Notes under the pieces: generated by a model | Databases searched by the model: none | Seen by the model: only the letters and a program-made list of their open reading frames with translations | Told to the model about the DNA's origin: nothing | Assembly: GCA_018292915.2 (NCBI GenBank) | Contig: JACVVK020000034.1 | Location: 2,634,501 to 2,698,500 of the forward strand | DNA: 64,000 nucleotides | Reading direction: 5' to 3' | Source of the DNA: Batillaria attramentaria | Lineage: Eukaryota; Mollusca; Gastropoda; Batillariidae | Program-made: the position numbers and the translations under genes | Shown: positions 50,571 through 62,117 of the stretch, one piece after another | Position numbering within the stretch: the first letter of the stretch is position 1 | How the letters are laid out: each line of letters starts with the position of its first letter

Positions 50571-51112
50571 GATAACATTTAACACATGCAGTGATGCGGC
50601 ATTAGATGGTAGCGAAGAATCCGAAATTAACAAGTACACAGTAAAGTCTTCAGTAGGCCTTCTCCGGCTGCCCTAAGACCCGGGGGCCATTCTTGCAAAT
50701 CTCGGAGGACTTCTATTTTGCTGACTTGGCCATGGGTTAATACCAACGAGGCTGATTGCTTCTGTGAGCGTCTCGACTTATCGAGGCAGTGGGGCGTTTA
50801 AGCGGACACTGCTTGTCCATTTGCCTGATTAAGGCCGTAATGACCAAACGCCGCCATAGTGCCTTGCAGGACAGCCGGGGCATTTGCACATCGCGTTAAT
50901 TCTTGGCGGCCATCTTCCAATAGGGCGCCCCCTGGCCAGCTCCCCTTTCGCCACCCGATGCCCGAAGATCAACAAGACAATCTGGACATGTTTATGTTGG
51001 AGTGGAGAAGGCCAGCTTTTCTGTGGAAAAAGATAGCATTTAATGGGCAGTGGCAACACTCGCTGGAAAGTGGCGTTTTATGTTCCGCTCTTGTCAGTCA
51101 CTGACTGACGCT

Positions 51113-51113
<1 letters not shown>

Positions 51114-51191
<78 letters not shown>

Positions 51192-51212
51192 GGGAGGGGA
51201 GAGGGAGAGAGA
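51114..51212. repeat. (GT)n followed by GA-rich tract
   Basis: About 70 bp GT then GAGAGAGAGGGGAGGGGAG, ending 280 bp before the second Ig2 exon. Confidence 0.96.
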
Positions 51213-51493
51213 TCCTGATGCGTTTATGAGTCAGCTCGTGTATTGTCAAGTTTTTATGAGTCAACTTCTTTACTGAGATGTATTTCGCCTTCCTTGTTTG
51301 ATTCCAGTCAGACTGGCATGTGTCGTTTGACGTCCTTTCACCCTGTGTTTCTTTATTCAACGGTTGCATTGGCGACGTTTTTTTTTTTTTGTTTTTTTTT
51401 TACCTTGCCCTGTTTCCTCATGTATCCCTGACCCAACACACCCACTTCTCTCTTGAACGAATGTACTGATGCACTTGTCCCTGTGTGTTCCAG

Positions 51494-51674
51494 GTGTTCT
51501 GGCTGAAGGACAACGTGGAGCTGGACGTCCAGAAGGACATTAACTTCATCATCTCCAGCGAGGGCTCGCTCATCATTAACCAGGCGCGCCTGCAGGACTC
51601 GGGCAACTACACGTGTGGTGCCGTCAACCAAGCCAGCCGCCGCCTCAGTGACTCGGCCAGCCTTGTCGTCTACT
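51494..51674 (+). CDS. unc5: UNC5 netrin receptor, exon encoding C-terminal part of Ig domain 2
   Basis: Internal exon of 181 bp, acceptor GTGTGTTCCAG|G, donor ACT|GTAAGT at 51675, start phase 0, end phase 1. The product starts VFWLKDNVEL, with the conserved Ig tryptophan followed by LK(N/D), then DINFIISSEGSLIINQARLQ and DSGNYTC, and ends RRLSDSASLVVY. D-S-G-N-Y-T-C is the classic I-set Ig F strand, carrying the second Ig2 cysteine, and N-Y-T is a potential N-glycosylation site. The end 'S-A-x-L-V-V-Y' sits where UNC5 proteins turn directly into the first TSP1 repeat. With the previous exon this gives a complete two-cysteine Ig2. An antisense SINE begins 139 bp after the donor, a spacing close to that after the exon at 26056. 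Confidence 0.96.
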
Positions 51675-51813
51675 GTAAGTTCTTCGTATTTCTTTGGTTG
51701 GTTGGTTGGTTGGTTTGTCGCGTGGGCTTAACATCCTTTGACGGCCTTCCAGCTGCGCTATCGCGATCCTACTCTAGGGCACGACATACCTTCTTTTTGC
51801 GTAGCTGAAGTAA

Positions 51814-51985
51814 GTGGATGGGTGGGTGGTTGAAGGTTTAACGTCTTTTTCCACTGCATTAGGGTGTATGTAGAAAAAGTAAATGAGGAAAAGGCCAGCA
51901 CAAATATATGGCCCCAACCGGGATTGGAACTCACCACCCGAGCATTGTAAGTCCAACGCACTGCCGCTCGGTTACCCCAGCTCCA
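51814..51985 (-). mobile_element. Main-family SINE after the second Ig2 exon
   Basis: Antisense copy with a diverged body (TAGGGTGTATGTAGAAAAAG) but clear box positions and a GGGTGGGTGG tail. No convincing target-site duplication. Confidence 0.88.
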
Positions 51986-53261
51986 ACTGTAATAATAATA
52001 ATAATAATAAAGTAATTCCTGGACACACGCTCACGTGAATCCCGCACACTCTCCCACACACTGGATATCAACACATTACAATCACGTGGTGCGAAGGGCC
52101 ATCTCCACAACTCAGTTTATGAAAGATTCCTCATGCGACAACTTACCATTGATTTTTTGTCCATGAAAAAGTTTTAAAACTTTTATAAGATCGTTTCGTC
52201 AGCGCCGGAAAGCGTTGACTGAGCTGACAGCGTGGAGTTTGGTTGTCGTAGCGGCCAGAGGTAGACCCATCTAAAAGACGCTTTACTGCAAGTACTGTAG
52301 TATATAGACTGATGTATTGGACAAATTCCGGTCCAGGCTTGCAGTGACCTGTTCAGGGGTCCATATTTCCTGAGCTCTGACAAGATTTGCGATGACTTCT
52401 TGAAAGATTTGCATTCAGCCAAAAAGCCTGGAGGAAAAACCCGGTCTGGGTCTAGGGTTTGGAAGTGGAGTAGGTAGGTGGTAGGTCAGAAGATTAATGA
52501 TGGAGAGAGAGAGGGGGGGGGGGAAGAGACAGACAGACAGACAGAGAAACAGACAGAGAGATGTTTTCTGTGGATCAGCAAAGTAACATTTGCGGGTGTT
52601 AGCGTTTGTAGGTTGTAATTCTTTGGGATTTTCAGATCAAGAGATAGTCGATTCTGGTGTACCAAAAAAATCTGTTGTCACGAAGAAAAGTAGGTGTTTG
52701 CGATTAACCAATCCAAATAAATAATCTATTGTAAATTATAAAGCGAAGTGAGAACCAGAAAAGAAAAAGACGAATGGCAGAACAAAAAATATATTTAAAA
52801 TTTTACCTCCCCACCCCCCAAAAAAGAAAAAAAAAGTCAAAACAAATGAAAAGCAGTCAAGTTTGCGTTGGTAGAATCGATGTAATAGAGATGATGAATG
52901 CTGAGCGACAGCAATTCCCTCTCAAACGTTCCCAGAAAGATTCGAAGAGATAACTGCCTGAAATCTGTTGCACACTTCCTTGAGCAAACAAATGCAGCTG
53001 TATGCTTCCACGATCAACTGTGTGCAGACGTGCCTTTTGCGCAAACAGATTTCTATCTTTTTATGGCCATCCGCCTTTGGCATTGATAGACGTTTGAGTT
53101 TGAATTCCATTTCGTTGTCAAGCGCGGGGAAGGGCAGGGTTTGTTTTTTCCACATTACGAAGGCAATCGTTGTGATCAGCATTGCAAAATCACGTTTGTC
53201 GTATGCTGTAGAGATGAATAAAGGGGTTGGGATAACGCCACCAAGACATCTTGAGAACACT

Positions 53262-53345
53262 GTGTGGGTGGGTGGGTGGTTCAAGGTTTAAAGGCACGGA
53301 ACGTCTTCTGACATCCACGGAAACGAGTTCAAAGACGGGTGTACT
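53262..53345 (-). mobile_element. Degenerate SINE 3' fragment
   Basis: GTGGGTGGGTGGGTGGTT, AACGTCTTCTGACATCCACG and TTCAAAGACGGGTG align with the antisense tail and body of the main family, with an insertion. The head is missing. Confidence 0.45.
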
Positions 53346-54142
53346 GCTGGTCTGTTGATAGAGTTCGACCAAAAAAAAAACAAACCAACAACTAAGAAAC
53401 TTAGAAAGATTCTAATAGATAATACAACAAACGAATCGCAAGGCATGGTCAAAACTGCGGATATTTCAAAGCACAACGTTTTCTTTCAAAATCATTATGA
53501 TAAATACACAACTTCGTGTGTTATATACTAATGTGAAATGAGTTAAGACACTAAGTCTTGCTCGGTTCTTTGTGTCATGCACTAAACAGTGTAGGTTGTT
53601 ATATGCCCAGCAGTGTCTGTGTGGTTTGCTTTTCATCTGAAAGCCTTGTCATAAATATGAGTTTGCCAAAGCATATGTAGGGACGGACGTAAGGGGAAGG
53701 GACCTGTGCGAGGGGGGGGGAGGAGCTGAGGGGGAGGGGGGCTGTTTGGGGATCCGAAACGCAGGGTGGTGAAAGTTGAGTTGAGCGTGACATGTCTTAG
53801 AGAGAGTGTTTTGATGTCCGGTGTGTTGTAGATCGCCAGATATCGCCTGAGTTTTTGAGGTTTTCGGCAAAGTGGCGCCTTCTTTCTGACAGGTTGCGGT
53901 AGACGGTCTCGCCCTGTACTTTGATGTACGCAGGCAACGACTGGTTTATTAGACGTGACGAGAAAGGGCAATATGAACGCTGACAAAAAAAAAATGTCTG
54001 ATGAATGCGGTAGAACTTCGTTGCGTTGTAAACCTAGAGCAGGACAAACGTTTCTTTGGATCTGTCTGGAGTACGCAACTGCACAGTTGGATTGTGTATT
54101 GTCCAAAATTCAACAGCTGTGCTGTTTTCAGTGTTCCGTTCG

Positions 54143-54152
54143 TGTGTGTGTG

Positions 54153-54184
<32 letters not shown>

Positions 54185-54204
54185 TGCGTGCGTGTGTGTG
54201 TGTG
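54143..54204. repeat. (GT)n(GTGC)n tract
   Basis: GT, then about seven GTGC units, then GT. Confidence 0.95.
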
Positions 54205-54471
54205 ATCAGTTGTTTTGGCTCAAAGTGACTGATCCAAAAATCGTTTCGCGACAAATTGCATTTTACTTTCTAAATTCGAGTGTGGTGACAATAATGACGT
54301 AGATGACAGTACTGCAATTCTAATGCACTTTGAGACGACGACTGGTCGATTTTCTTCTCTGAAACCCATGAGAGTGTTTTAATGTAAGTGCATAGTTATG
54401 ATTGGAAGTGTTTGTCGTTCTGCTGGACATGTGCGTGTTCAAAAATCAATCGGCATATGTGTTTGGCGTGT

Positions 54472-54544
54472 TGTATTGTATTGTATTGTATTGTATTGTA
54501 TTGTATTGTATTGTATTGTATTGTATTGTATTGTATTGTATTGT
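54472..54544. repeat. (TATTG)n microsatellite
   Basis: About fourteen pure pentamer units, 141 bp before the TSP1 exon. Confidence 0.97.
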
Positions 54545-54563
54545 CGCTGTGTGTGGGCGGACA

Positions 54564-54606
54564 TGAAATTTCCCCCATGAGGAATTAATAAAGTAATCTT
54601 ATCTTA
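54564..54606 (+). mobile_element. Retroelement-like 3' tail
   Basis: GAAATTTCCCCCATGAGGAA followed by TTAATAAAGTAATCTTATC. Short inverted CCC/GGG context, then AATAAAGTA and a short repeated end, is the form of 3' tail common in SINE/LINE pairs. It follows the (TATTG)n array by about 20 bp, and no body or head is visible. Confidence 0.45.
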
Positions 54607-54685
54607 TGATACGGGTTTGATCGGTTTCAAAATGATGTTGCGTTGAGTTTTGAAAGTAGACTAACTGAATTGTTTGTCGTTGCAG

Positions 54686-54853
54686 TGGACGGCCAGTGGA
54701 CAGCATGGAGCGAATGGTCCGAGTGCTCGGCCACGTGCGGCAAGGGAAAGAAGCGACGCACGCGCACCTGCACCGACCCAGCCCCTCTCAACGGAGGGGA
54801 CCCGTGCCTCGGGGACCAGCAGGCGTTTGTCGACTGTACCTCCTTGTGTCCAG
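54686..54853 (+). CDS. unc5: UNC5 netrin receptor, exon encoding first thrombospondin type 1 repeat
   Basis: Internal exon of 168 bp, acceptor TTGTCGTTGCAG|T, donor CAG|GTTAGT at 54854. It starts and ends in phase 1, the symmetric phase usual for TSP1 modules. After the split codon the product reads [40 protein letters not shown], then [10 protein letters not shown] and a final CTSLCP. It shows the whole TSP1 pattern: three stacked W in W-x-x-W-x-x-W (C-mannosylation motif), C-S-A-T-C-G (O-fucosylation motif C-x-x-S/T-C-G), an arginine-rich strand, [10 protein letters not shown], and six cysteines. The end 'C-x-x-L-C-P' plus a split codon is how UNC5 leads into its second TSP1. That next exon is not in the remaining 9.1 kb as far as I can see, so either the intron is long or the gene differs there. 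Confidence 0.96.
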
Positions 54854-54918
54854 GTTAGTCTTTATTACGTCTGGTCGGGCGGTCAGTCACTACACGGGGT
54901 GCAGTCAAAATTGGACGC

Positions 54919-55219
54919 GAGCGTTTCCGGTGCTACCCCCGCTTCAAACACTTGCGACGATGATTGCTCGCACGCGAACTTTATTGATTGAAATATGAGC
55001 ATACACGGGTGTACGCGTTTCATTTTAGTAACGCGTTAGTTAATGTCGTTTTCCGGGTGATAAACGGCCTCTTCTTCACTTTCACGCCGGCAAACCGAGG
55101 TCTTAATGGACACACTCGGTGCTTTTCTAATTTGAAAACGGAAACATTCGGCACTCTTTATTGGAAACACTCTGTCCTGACGGTGCTGTTTTTGAAGCTG
55201 GGTAGCACCGGAAGCACTC
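54919..55219. repeat. GAGCGTTTCCGGTG element, copy C, with terminal inverted repeats
   Basis: The left end GAGCGTTTCCGGTGCTACCC plus GCTTCAAAC (54919-54951) is matched by its inverted form at 55188-55219 with few mismatches. The roughly 300-bp unit starts 65 bp after the TSP1 exon's donor. Confidence 0.65.
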
Positions 55220-56678
55220 ACGTGCAGTTTGATTACACCCCGCGTGCACTATGGCTCGACAGATGCACGAACTTTCTCCAGAATTTTCTTTCTTCTCTTC
55301 TTGGTCCGAACTGATTGTGGGGAAGACATCGCCGAGTTTAGTTTCGGAATATTGTTTTGAGTGATTCTGATTGTGCAAGTTCGTTTTTATAAAGGTGTAT
55401 TTTTTTATACTTTTTGTGGCACATGTACCTACGTACTCTGACCTTCTTTTTGTGGTGGTGGGTAGCCTAGGCCGGAGGTGATTTACCTCTGGGAAGACAG
55501 TGTCAGTCTGGTGTTTTTTGAATTTTTATCGATACCGATGTCGTCCTTTTTTTTTTCTTTTTTTTTTTAGAGTCTCGACAAGCATGACGTACGAATAGTG
55601 TTAATTTGAGGTGTTGTGCGCTGACGACATTTTGGTTTCTCTTCAGTTTTTACTGCTCCACCGTGTATCAGTACCCCCCTCCCCCCTTTCCACAGTCCCC
55701 CCCCCCACCCCCATGCATGTTGGATAAATATACACAAGTCGTTTTTTAAGTATAGCACATCGGTGGCTATATTTATTTTCACTCCCCTTCTCGAAACATT
55801 TCACTCCCTTTTTTTAAACTCCCACTTTTGAAAAACAAAAAAAAAAGTTGGAGCCTCTTCTAGTAAGGCATACATGATACACAATCAATCAGCGAACAAA
55901 TCAGGACCGTGGAACGTTAGCTATTTGAGCCAATCCAGAACATCGTCACAAATTGAGATAAACATAGTTTTTAGGCGCAGCGTTATAGGGAAAAACCAGG
56001 TAAAAACTAGAATACCCAGTCTGGGTTTTCCATCAACGGGCAGCTAATATTACATGATTCCTCTCGTAGTTGGAACTAAAAATGTTCCATCGCTCTGGCC
56101 CCCCCAATGCGTCGAAAGATTTCTAAAGTTTCCAGCTAGGATAAGGTCAATTAATTTTTCTAAGTGTTCCTGCAGAGACTCAAAACAAACAAGCGTAAAG
56201 GGAAAAAAAAAGTTGTAGCTAGACGAGAAAAGGAATTTTAGTTATGTGCTTCAAACTCAACCTTTCTTTTTCTTGTTTTTTTCCCCCTTGGTTTTTTTTT
56301 TTTTTTTTTTCCCCTCTTTTTTTTATTTTATTCTAGGCTGTCTGTCAGGTTGTTGAAAGGAAAAGAGATACTGTGCAGGCAAATAAAAAACACGATAAGT
56401 AAATATATGTGCACGGTCCGGCATCCTCTTGTCAAGTGAAGTTCATTTTCTGACCCTGTAGGGCCACTGGAAAAAAATTAACAGACATAATTATATACAT
56501 CGCAGCCACCTGTGTCACAATTCGTACATACATGGTAACACAGCGCTCACAAAGGAACAGCACATATGTAGTCATACAGCTACACAGACAGCAAGTAGGG
56601 TATTCTTTGCAAACAATATTAACAACACACAAATACTAAGGTAAGGAAAACACTGAAATTACAGAGAAAATTGGTGTG

Positions 56679-56682
<4 letters not shown>

Positions 56683-56748
<66 letters not shown>

Positions 56749-56766
56749 TGAGAGAGAGAGAGAGGG
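56683..56766. repeat. (GT)n(GA)n microsatellite
   Basis: GT about 63 bp then GA; the reverse complement of the common CT-CA composite. Confidence 0.97.
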
Positions 56767-57425
56767 TTGATACTGATGTGTTCGTAGACACTGCACCATT
56801 GTCTAGCAATAAAACAAAATGAACCTGATCTATCCACAACGGGAAAGAAAAGAATCGATGCTGACCTGACATGACCTTAGGACTAGAAAGAACCTTTTGT
56901 CTTTCACTCAGACTTCACCACATACCGACAGCAAGCCAAACTACCCGCCACAGGTAGTTCGGTTTACACACTTGCTTCCTGCGCAGCATTCTTGCCACTG
57001 GATTTCAGTAAAAACCTTTTTTTCTGTTTTCCTTTTTTTTTTTTGTTCAGAGAAAGGGAAACACCGGTAGGGAGAGAAAACAGTGAGTCTGTCAGCAGCT
57101 GAGTCAACAGGGCTTTAATGAACTCGGGCTAGAAAGAGTTTTAGGGGCTCGGTTCCTGTCTCAGTCCGTGCTGGCGGATCGCCCTCCCCCTCCCCAGCCT
57201 CCATTATCCAACACAAACATAAACGTCTTTGTCAACAGTACGTGTAAATTGCTTTTGCATTGTTGTGAAACAGTGCCGCTTGCCAGAAACGTTTTGTTGG
57301 CGGTTTGTTTGCGGTTTCGAGCAACGCACGAGGTTTTAAGTCCGTGCTCTTCCCGTTCCATTGCCATTCCCACCACACACCTCGTTAAACGCAGTCTTTG
57401 CACGTAAGGATACCTAAGCAACCTT

Positions 57426-57434
57426 GCGCGCGCG

Positions 57435-57484
<50 letters not shown>

Positions 57485-57485
57485 G

Positions 57486-57538
<53 letters not shown>

Positions 57539-57595
57539 ATGTACACACGTACTCACAGGTACACACACACACACACAGAGTCACACACACACACC

Positions 57596-57641
<46 letters not shown>
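57426..57641. repeat. Interrupted (CA)n block
   Basis: GC run at 57426-57435 followed by four CA tracts with short interruptions over about 200 bp. Confidence 0.96.
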
Positions 57642-57642
<1 letters not shown>

Positions 57643-58956
57643 CGCGGGCATTTGTCGTATTTTATGATGCATTACAAAGAAGACCTTGAGCGACCCCCTG
57701 TCGGTCGCATTGTAGTCAGTGAAGCACGTGCTGTAAGCTCGGCCGAGCAGAATATTGTCTTAGCTGACGGCAAATGACAGCTTAAGTGCATGGGCTTGAT
57801 GGCGTCCAGAGGCCACCTTCCGTAACCTGCTTGCCTCTGGCTTTTTACGAGCCATTGTTTGCACAGACGGCCCATGTGTGCCCGTTAAAGACCCAGTTTT
57901 TAAGATTTTTTTTTAAAAGCTCACAGATCGTTGTAGAGCTGTTTGGGGTGGTGTCAGCGTCACACCACTTTGACACAGGCACAAAAACAGCCACAGATAG
58001 GCCGTATGCGTTAAGCTGACTGAACTTGAGCCAAAAGAGCAGTAGTCGCCGACAGCGTTGCGGCCGTACTCGACCTGGTAGCACACTGTGTTCATGCAGC
58101 CTAAAAGAGGAAAATGGCGAACGCCCTTTACCGACAGCTGAGTTTCCCTCGTCAGTGTGTTGCATTCGGAGCTTTACTTATCTCTAAAATAGACTATTTC
58201 GAGCGTAAAGGCGCATTCACAGGCGCAGAAGTTCCAAAACGAGTCCCGCTGTATGAAGCGTAGTAATCTTGAAAATGGCGCCTTTAAAGAAATGAGGAAT
58301 GCGGACCGGGCATCTTTTCACGACATCCTAACTTTGGCTATATCGTCCTCAGTACAGTTGTCGCAGGTTGGTGGAGTATGAGTAATGACCACAGTGACAA
58401 GCCGAGAGCCAGAGAGTCGCAAAATGAAATTTATGTCTCCATGTTTTTGAACGACGTGGCTAATCCTCTCCAAGAGGCTGCGACAGGAGCGCGTCACCTC
58501 CTGTCACGTGACATAACCCAGCCAACCACCGTCGCTGACCTTTCGCTCCGGGCGCGAGCTGGACGACAGGTTGTCGTGAGAGTTACTTCCCATGTATTTA
58601 GTAAAAGACTGCACCGGGTTTATTACCTGGCCATGTTTCCGTGAAGTTGTCATAACATGTTTTAATTTGATAGACATAAAAGTTTCGTCTCGTTAGCATA
58701 ATCAGATGCGAACCAGGAAATTACCCCGTGTTTTGATACTGATGTGCTGACTGCACGATGGAGACTTAAATCTTTTAATTTTAACTAAAAATTTTAGTTT
58801 TAACTCCTCGTGAGTCGTATCACAGAAAATGTGGCTGCCAGACCCCCAACTCTCGCGACATGGAGTGAGATTTGTCCCGAGTGGTCGAGTACACAAATGT
58901 CTTATGGTTTGAATGATTGCCTGTTGACTGCGGGGTCCGAACGTTCACGAGGGGTA

Positions 58957-59128
58957 TAGGGGTTGGGTGTTTAGCAGTCTAACGTCCTTTTCCACCACGT
59001 CAGGGTGATATCAAAGACGGGGCAACGAGAAAAAGGCCAGCACAATATTTGGCCCCAGCCAGGATTCCAACTCACGACCCGAGCATTAGAAGTCCAACGC
59101 TCTACCATTCGGCTATCCCGGCTCCCAC
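58957..59128 (-). mobile_element. Main-family SINE, full length, 12-bp perfect TSD
   Basis: Antisense copy with both boxes and the full body. TCACGAGGGGTA occurs at 58945-58956 and 59129-59140. Confidence 0.95.
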
Positions 59129-61189
59129 TCACGAGGGGTAAAGAGGACGACTCAAAATACATACTCTATTTGTAGTCTGCTAGGAGCATGAAAGATACGT
59201 TTGCCGGGAAAAGTTGTGTCTTGAAGTGCCTAAACCGGAATTTTAACAATATTATTATTCATCTTTTTCGGCATACTTACAGACATGTATACAAAACAAA
59301 CCAAAACACAAAATACAACAGCAAAATCAAACAGACCAAGAATCAAACCCCAAACAAAGCAGACAGGCAGGAAAGACAAGAAAATAAAGTAAAATAAAGG
59401 TATACACACCTAATCAACAAAACCGGAAGTTTTCTTTAATAAGTTCCACTACCTAAACAGAAAAAAAACATATGATTGAATTTTGGTTTGATGAATATAA
59501 AATAATATACCAAAATTGGGGGGGGGGGGTCAACTACCCGTGTGAAATCACGTGGTGTGCTAGTAAGATTTTTCCGAGAAGCCTATTCTTAAATTACTGG
59601 AACATCAGGAGGTGTGTGTCTCAAGACACCAGGTGCTCCCAGATTTTGAAGCAACCTCGTGTGTACCTTGCCGAGTCAAGGTAACCTGCGTGGAAGAGAC
59701 GAGGCAGAAAGGGTGATAAATTTAGCTGTAATAGAAGAAATATTTACAGTCTCCAGGTTCCCTTCCATTTCTTCAGTTACCTGTCACGGCTAATTTTGCT
59801 GTCTTAAAATAGATCCTAGTGTTCAGATTAAGCCTCTCTGGCCAGCACAGGAGATCATGTATACTTCGCTCTGCCTGCACCAGAACACAGGAACAGAAAC
59901 CAAGAAGCAACAGATACAGAGAGATATATTTCTTTGGCAAACACTGCTTACAGCTTCTTTTTTTTTAACATTGCTCTCCCAGCGAGGGAACATAGATAGT
60001 TGGCGATTTCTTGTCATTCTCTGCAAGTCGGCTGTGCATATAAACAATGCGGCAAACGGCGCGTGACGGGGGGAACATCAAAACAACGGTTGTCGTAAAG
60101 TATCCCCCCCCCCCCCCCCGTACCACCGGCAGGTCTCATACCTTCTCGTCCCCCTAGGCTGTAAGCATCTGGAATCGTGGTAGAACCTTGCCGGGTCAAT
60201 GGTTGTGTTTGAGCAAGACTATCCCGACCGTGCACCCAAGCGTATCCAACATAAATACACCGCTGGGACTGGAGGCAGGACGGTAGAGAGAAGGGGGAAA
60301 TGGGGAGGAAGGCAGCAGAAAATTAAGCCTGAGGTGGGGAAACGACTTTCATCATCAGGACCCGATGCGCACACGGGCAATTTGCCAGACGTCTTTCAGA
60401 TACAAAGGTATCAGTCAGCGGTGCCATCGTGCACGCCATCTCTCACCAGGTCATCAGGTAATAACATCAGTACTTTGGTGTTTCACAACATTTTCGGGTA
60501 ACACCAGAGCAGCTCCTGTCTGTTTGTTTAGTTTAGTAAATAGCGCACGTGCTGGAGTACTTGAAATATTCGTCTTCTGAACGTTCGCTGACCTCCGTCA
60601 GATGTGTTTTCCACATTTTTTTTAAATTCAAGATGTTTTGTTTAAAGGGTCTAATGGTACGATTTTTATGCCGCTCACAGATCGTTCTGAGCTGTTTCCG
60701 TGGTATCTATCATCACCGCTTAAAACACCTGGATAGTGACAGCGTCTGTAACGCGGGCACTGAGCCAACAGAAGCGTACTCGATGACGCGGCGATCACAC
60801 AGAGCCCTCCAGTAGTGTAACGACAGTCGTAGAATTTGAATGTTCGAGAAGTCAGAGCAAAAGTTTTTCGGTGGTGCTTTTAAGCTAATCACAATAGATA
60901 GACGTTTACAGCGCTCTCTTCAAAGAATCCATGAGAAGAAACGTATGAATTTTTGACAGAAGCATCAACATTCACATATAAATGAAAAGACAGACTTTTA
61001 TAGACTTCATCCAACAAATTTGCCACGTGCTTACAAAGTTTGTTGTGTTTTTTTTTTTGTTTTTTTTTTTTCAAAAGCCTCTGAAATTGCCGTCGATTAC
61101 ATCAACCACATACACGAAAGAAGACGAAGACAGTCCGTGGACTTGAAACAAAGAAAATCTCACTCCCATTTCAGACGAAACACGGCTTT

Positions 61190-61263
61190 CGTCATCTGAA
61201 ACTGCAACAGGGCCTTGGCGCCATGGATGTGATAGGCGCTTAGGTCCTGTTTCCAGACGACGA
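61190..61263 (+). mobile_element. Hairpin element, copy 4
   Basis: TCGTCATCTGAAACTG at the left and CCAGACGACGA at the right. The inner part GGCGCCATGGATGTGATAGG and CGCTTAGGTCCTGTTTCC matches the other copies. Confidence 0.82.
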
Positions 61264-62044
61264 TAGAACAGCTGCAGGATGTAAATGAGGACGGACAGGG
61301 AAGCTGACGTCCCTGACGATCTGTTGCTCACCAGTGGATCGATGGACTCGGTGGTCAGTCCACAGGGAAATCAGGCGTGACGGCTTCAACCATTACTGTC
61401 CATTTACAACTGCCCGAGGACCATGTCAAAGCCCAGCAGCGGCCGTAGAGTTCTTGGTTCGCTTCTGGTGTCAGATTTGACAGTCCGTCACTTTTAACGT
61501 GATTTCTGGGTTTGGATATTTCGGATGCAGAAAATGACCACTCCACCAAAATTGGCTGCATTTTGCACACTGATCTATCATGTAACTTGATCAGACATTA
61601 CGTTTGAACAGTTTCATGTCTTTAACATTTGTAGCTGGTTGAACTGAGTGAGCAGTACCAAAACTTGAACCGAACAGGTAAATTTGCAAGACAAGAAAGA
61701 ACCGATTAAAACCAGACGGGCGATAAGGAACGTGGCACAGAATGCAAACCGTTCCTCACATTGGTCTAAAATAAATTGAAAAATACCTGGAATTGCAAGC
61801 GGTAGGAACCAAGACAGACTACATTGCATGTAGTGAGCAACCCTAATTAACTTGCACAGTAACTTCTTGCATTTTTGCAAAGCATCTATCTTTTTGGACA
61901 AGGAGGGAAGGACGGAGGTACGCTGTACCCCCAGTCCGATAATAAAAGCCACGCCGCGGTGATGCCGGTTCCGACACGGCTCAGTGCACTTGGAGAGAGG
62001 ACTGGCGGCCAGGCAATTACTGCTTGTAGGAAGAGGCCCTCTCT

Positions 62045-62117
62045 ACCGTGATCCTGATAAAGGGCGTAAACGCCTATCAAATCCATGGCGCTTAGACCCT
62101 TTTTCCCAAATGACGGT
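62045..62117 (-). mobile_element. Hairpin element, copy 5 (73 bp, reverse orientation)
   Basis: ACCGTGATCCTGATAAAGGG at the left and CCCTTTTTCCCAAATGACGG at the right. The loop CGCCTATCAAATCCATGGCG is the reverse complement of that in the other copies, which sets its orientation. Confidence 0.85.

Larger units (their letters stand above)
51675..54685 (+). other. UNC5 intron between Ig domain 2 and first TSP1 repeat (3.0 kb)
   Basis: Phase-1 intron, GTAAGT to TTGTCGTTGCAG. A branch-point-like CTAAC occurs at 54661, 25 nt before the exon. It contains an antisense SINE (51814-51985), a degenerate SINE piece (53262-53345), GT/(GTGC)n at 54143-54204, a (TATTG)n array (54472-54544) and a retroelement-like 3' tail (54564-54606). 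Confidence 0.88.
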
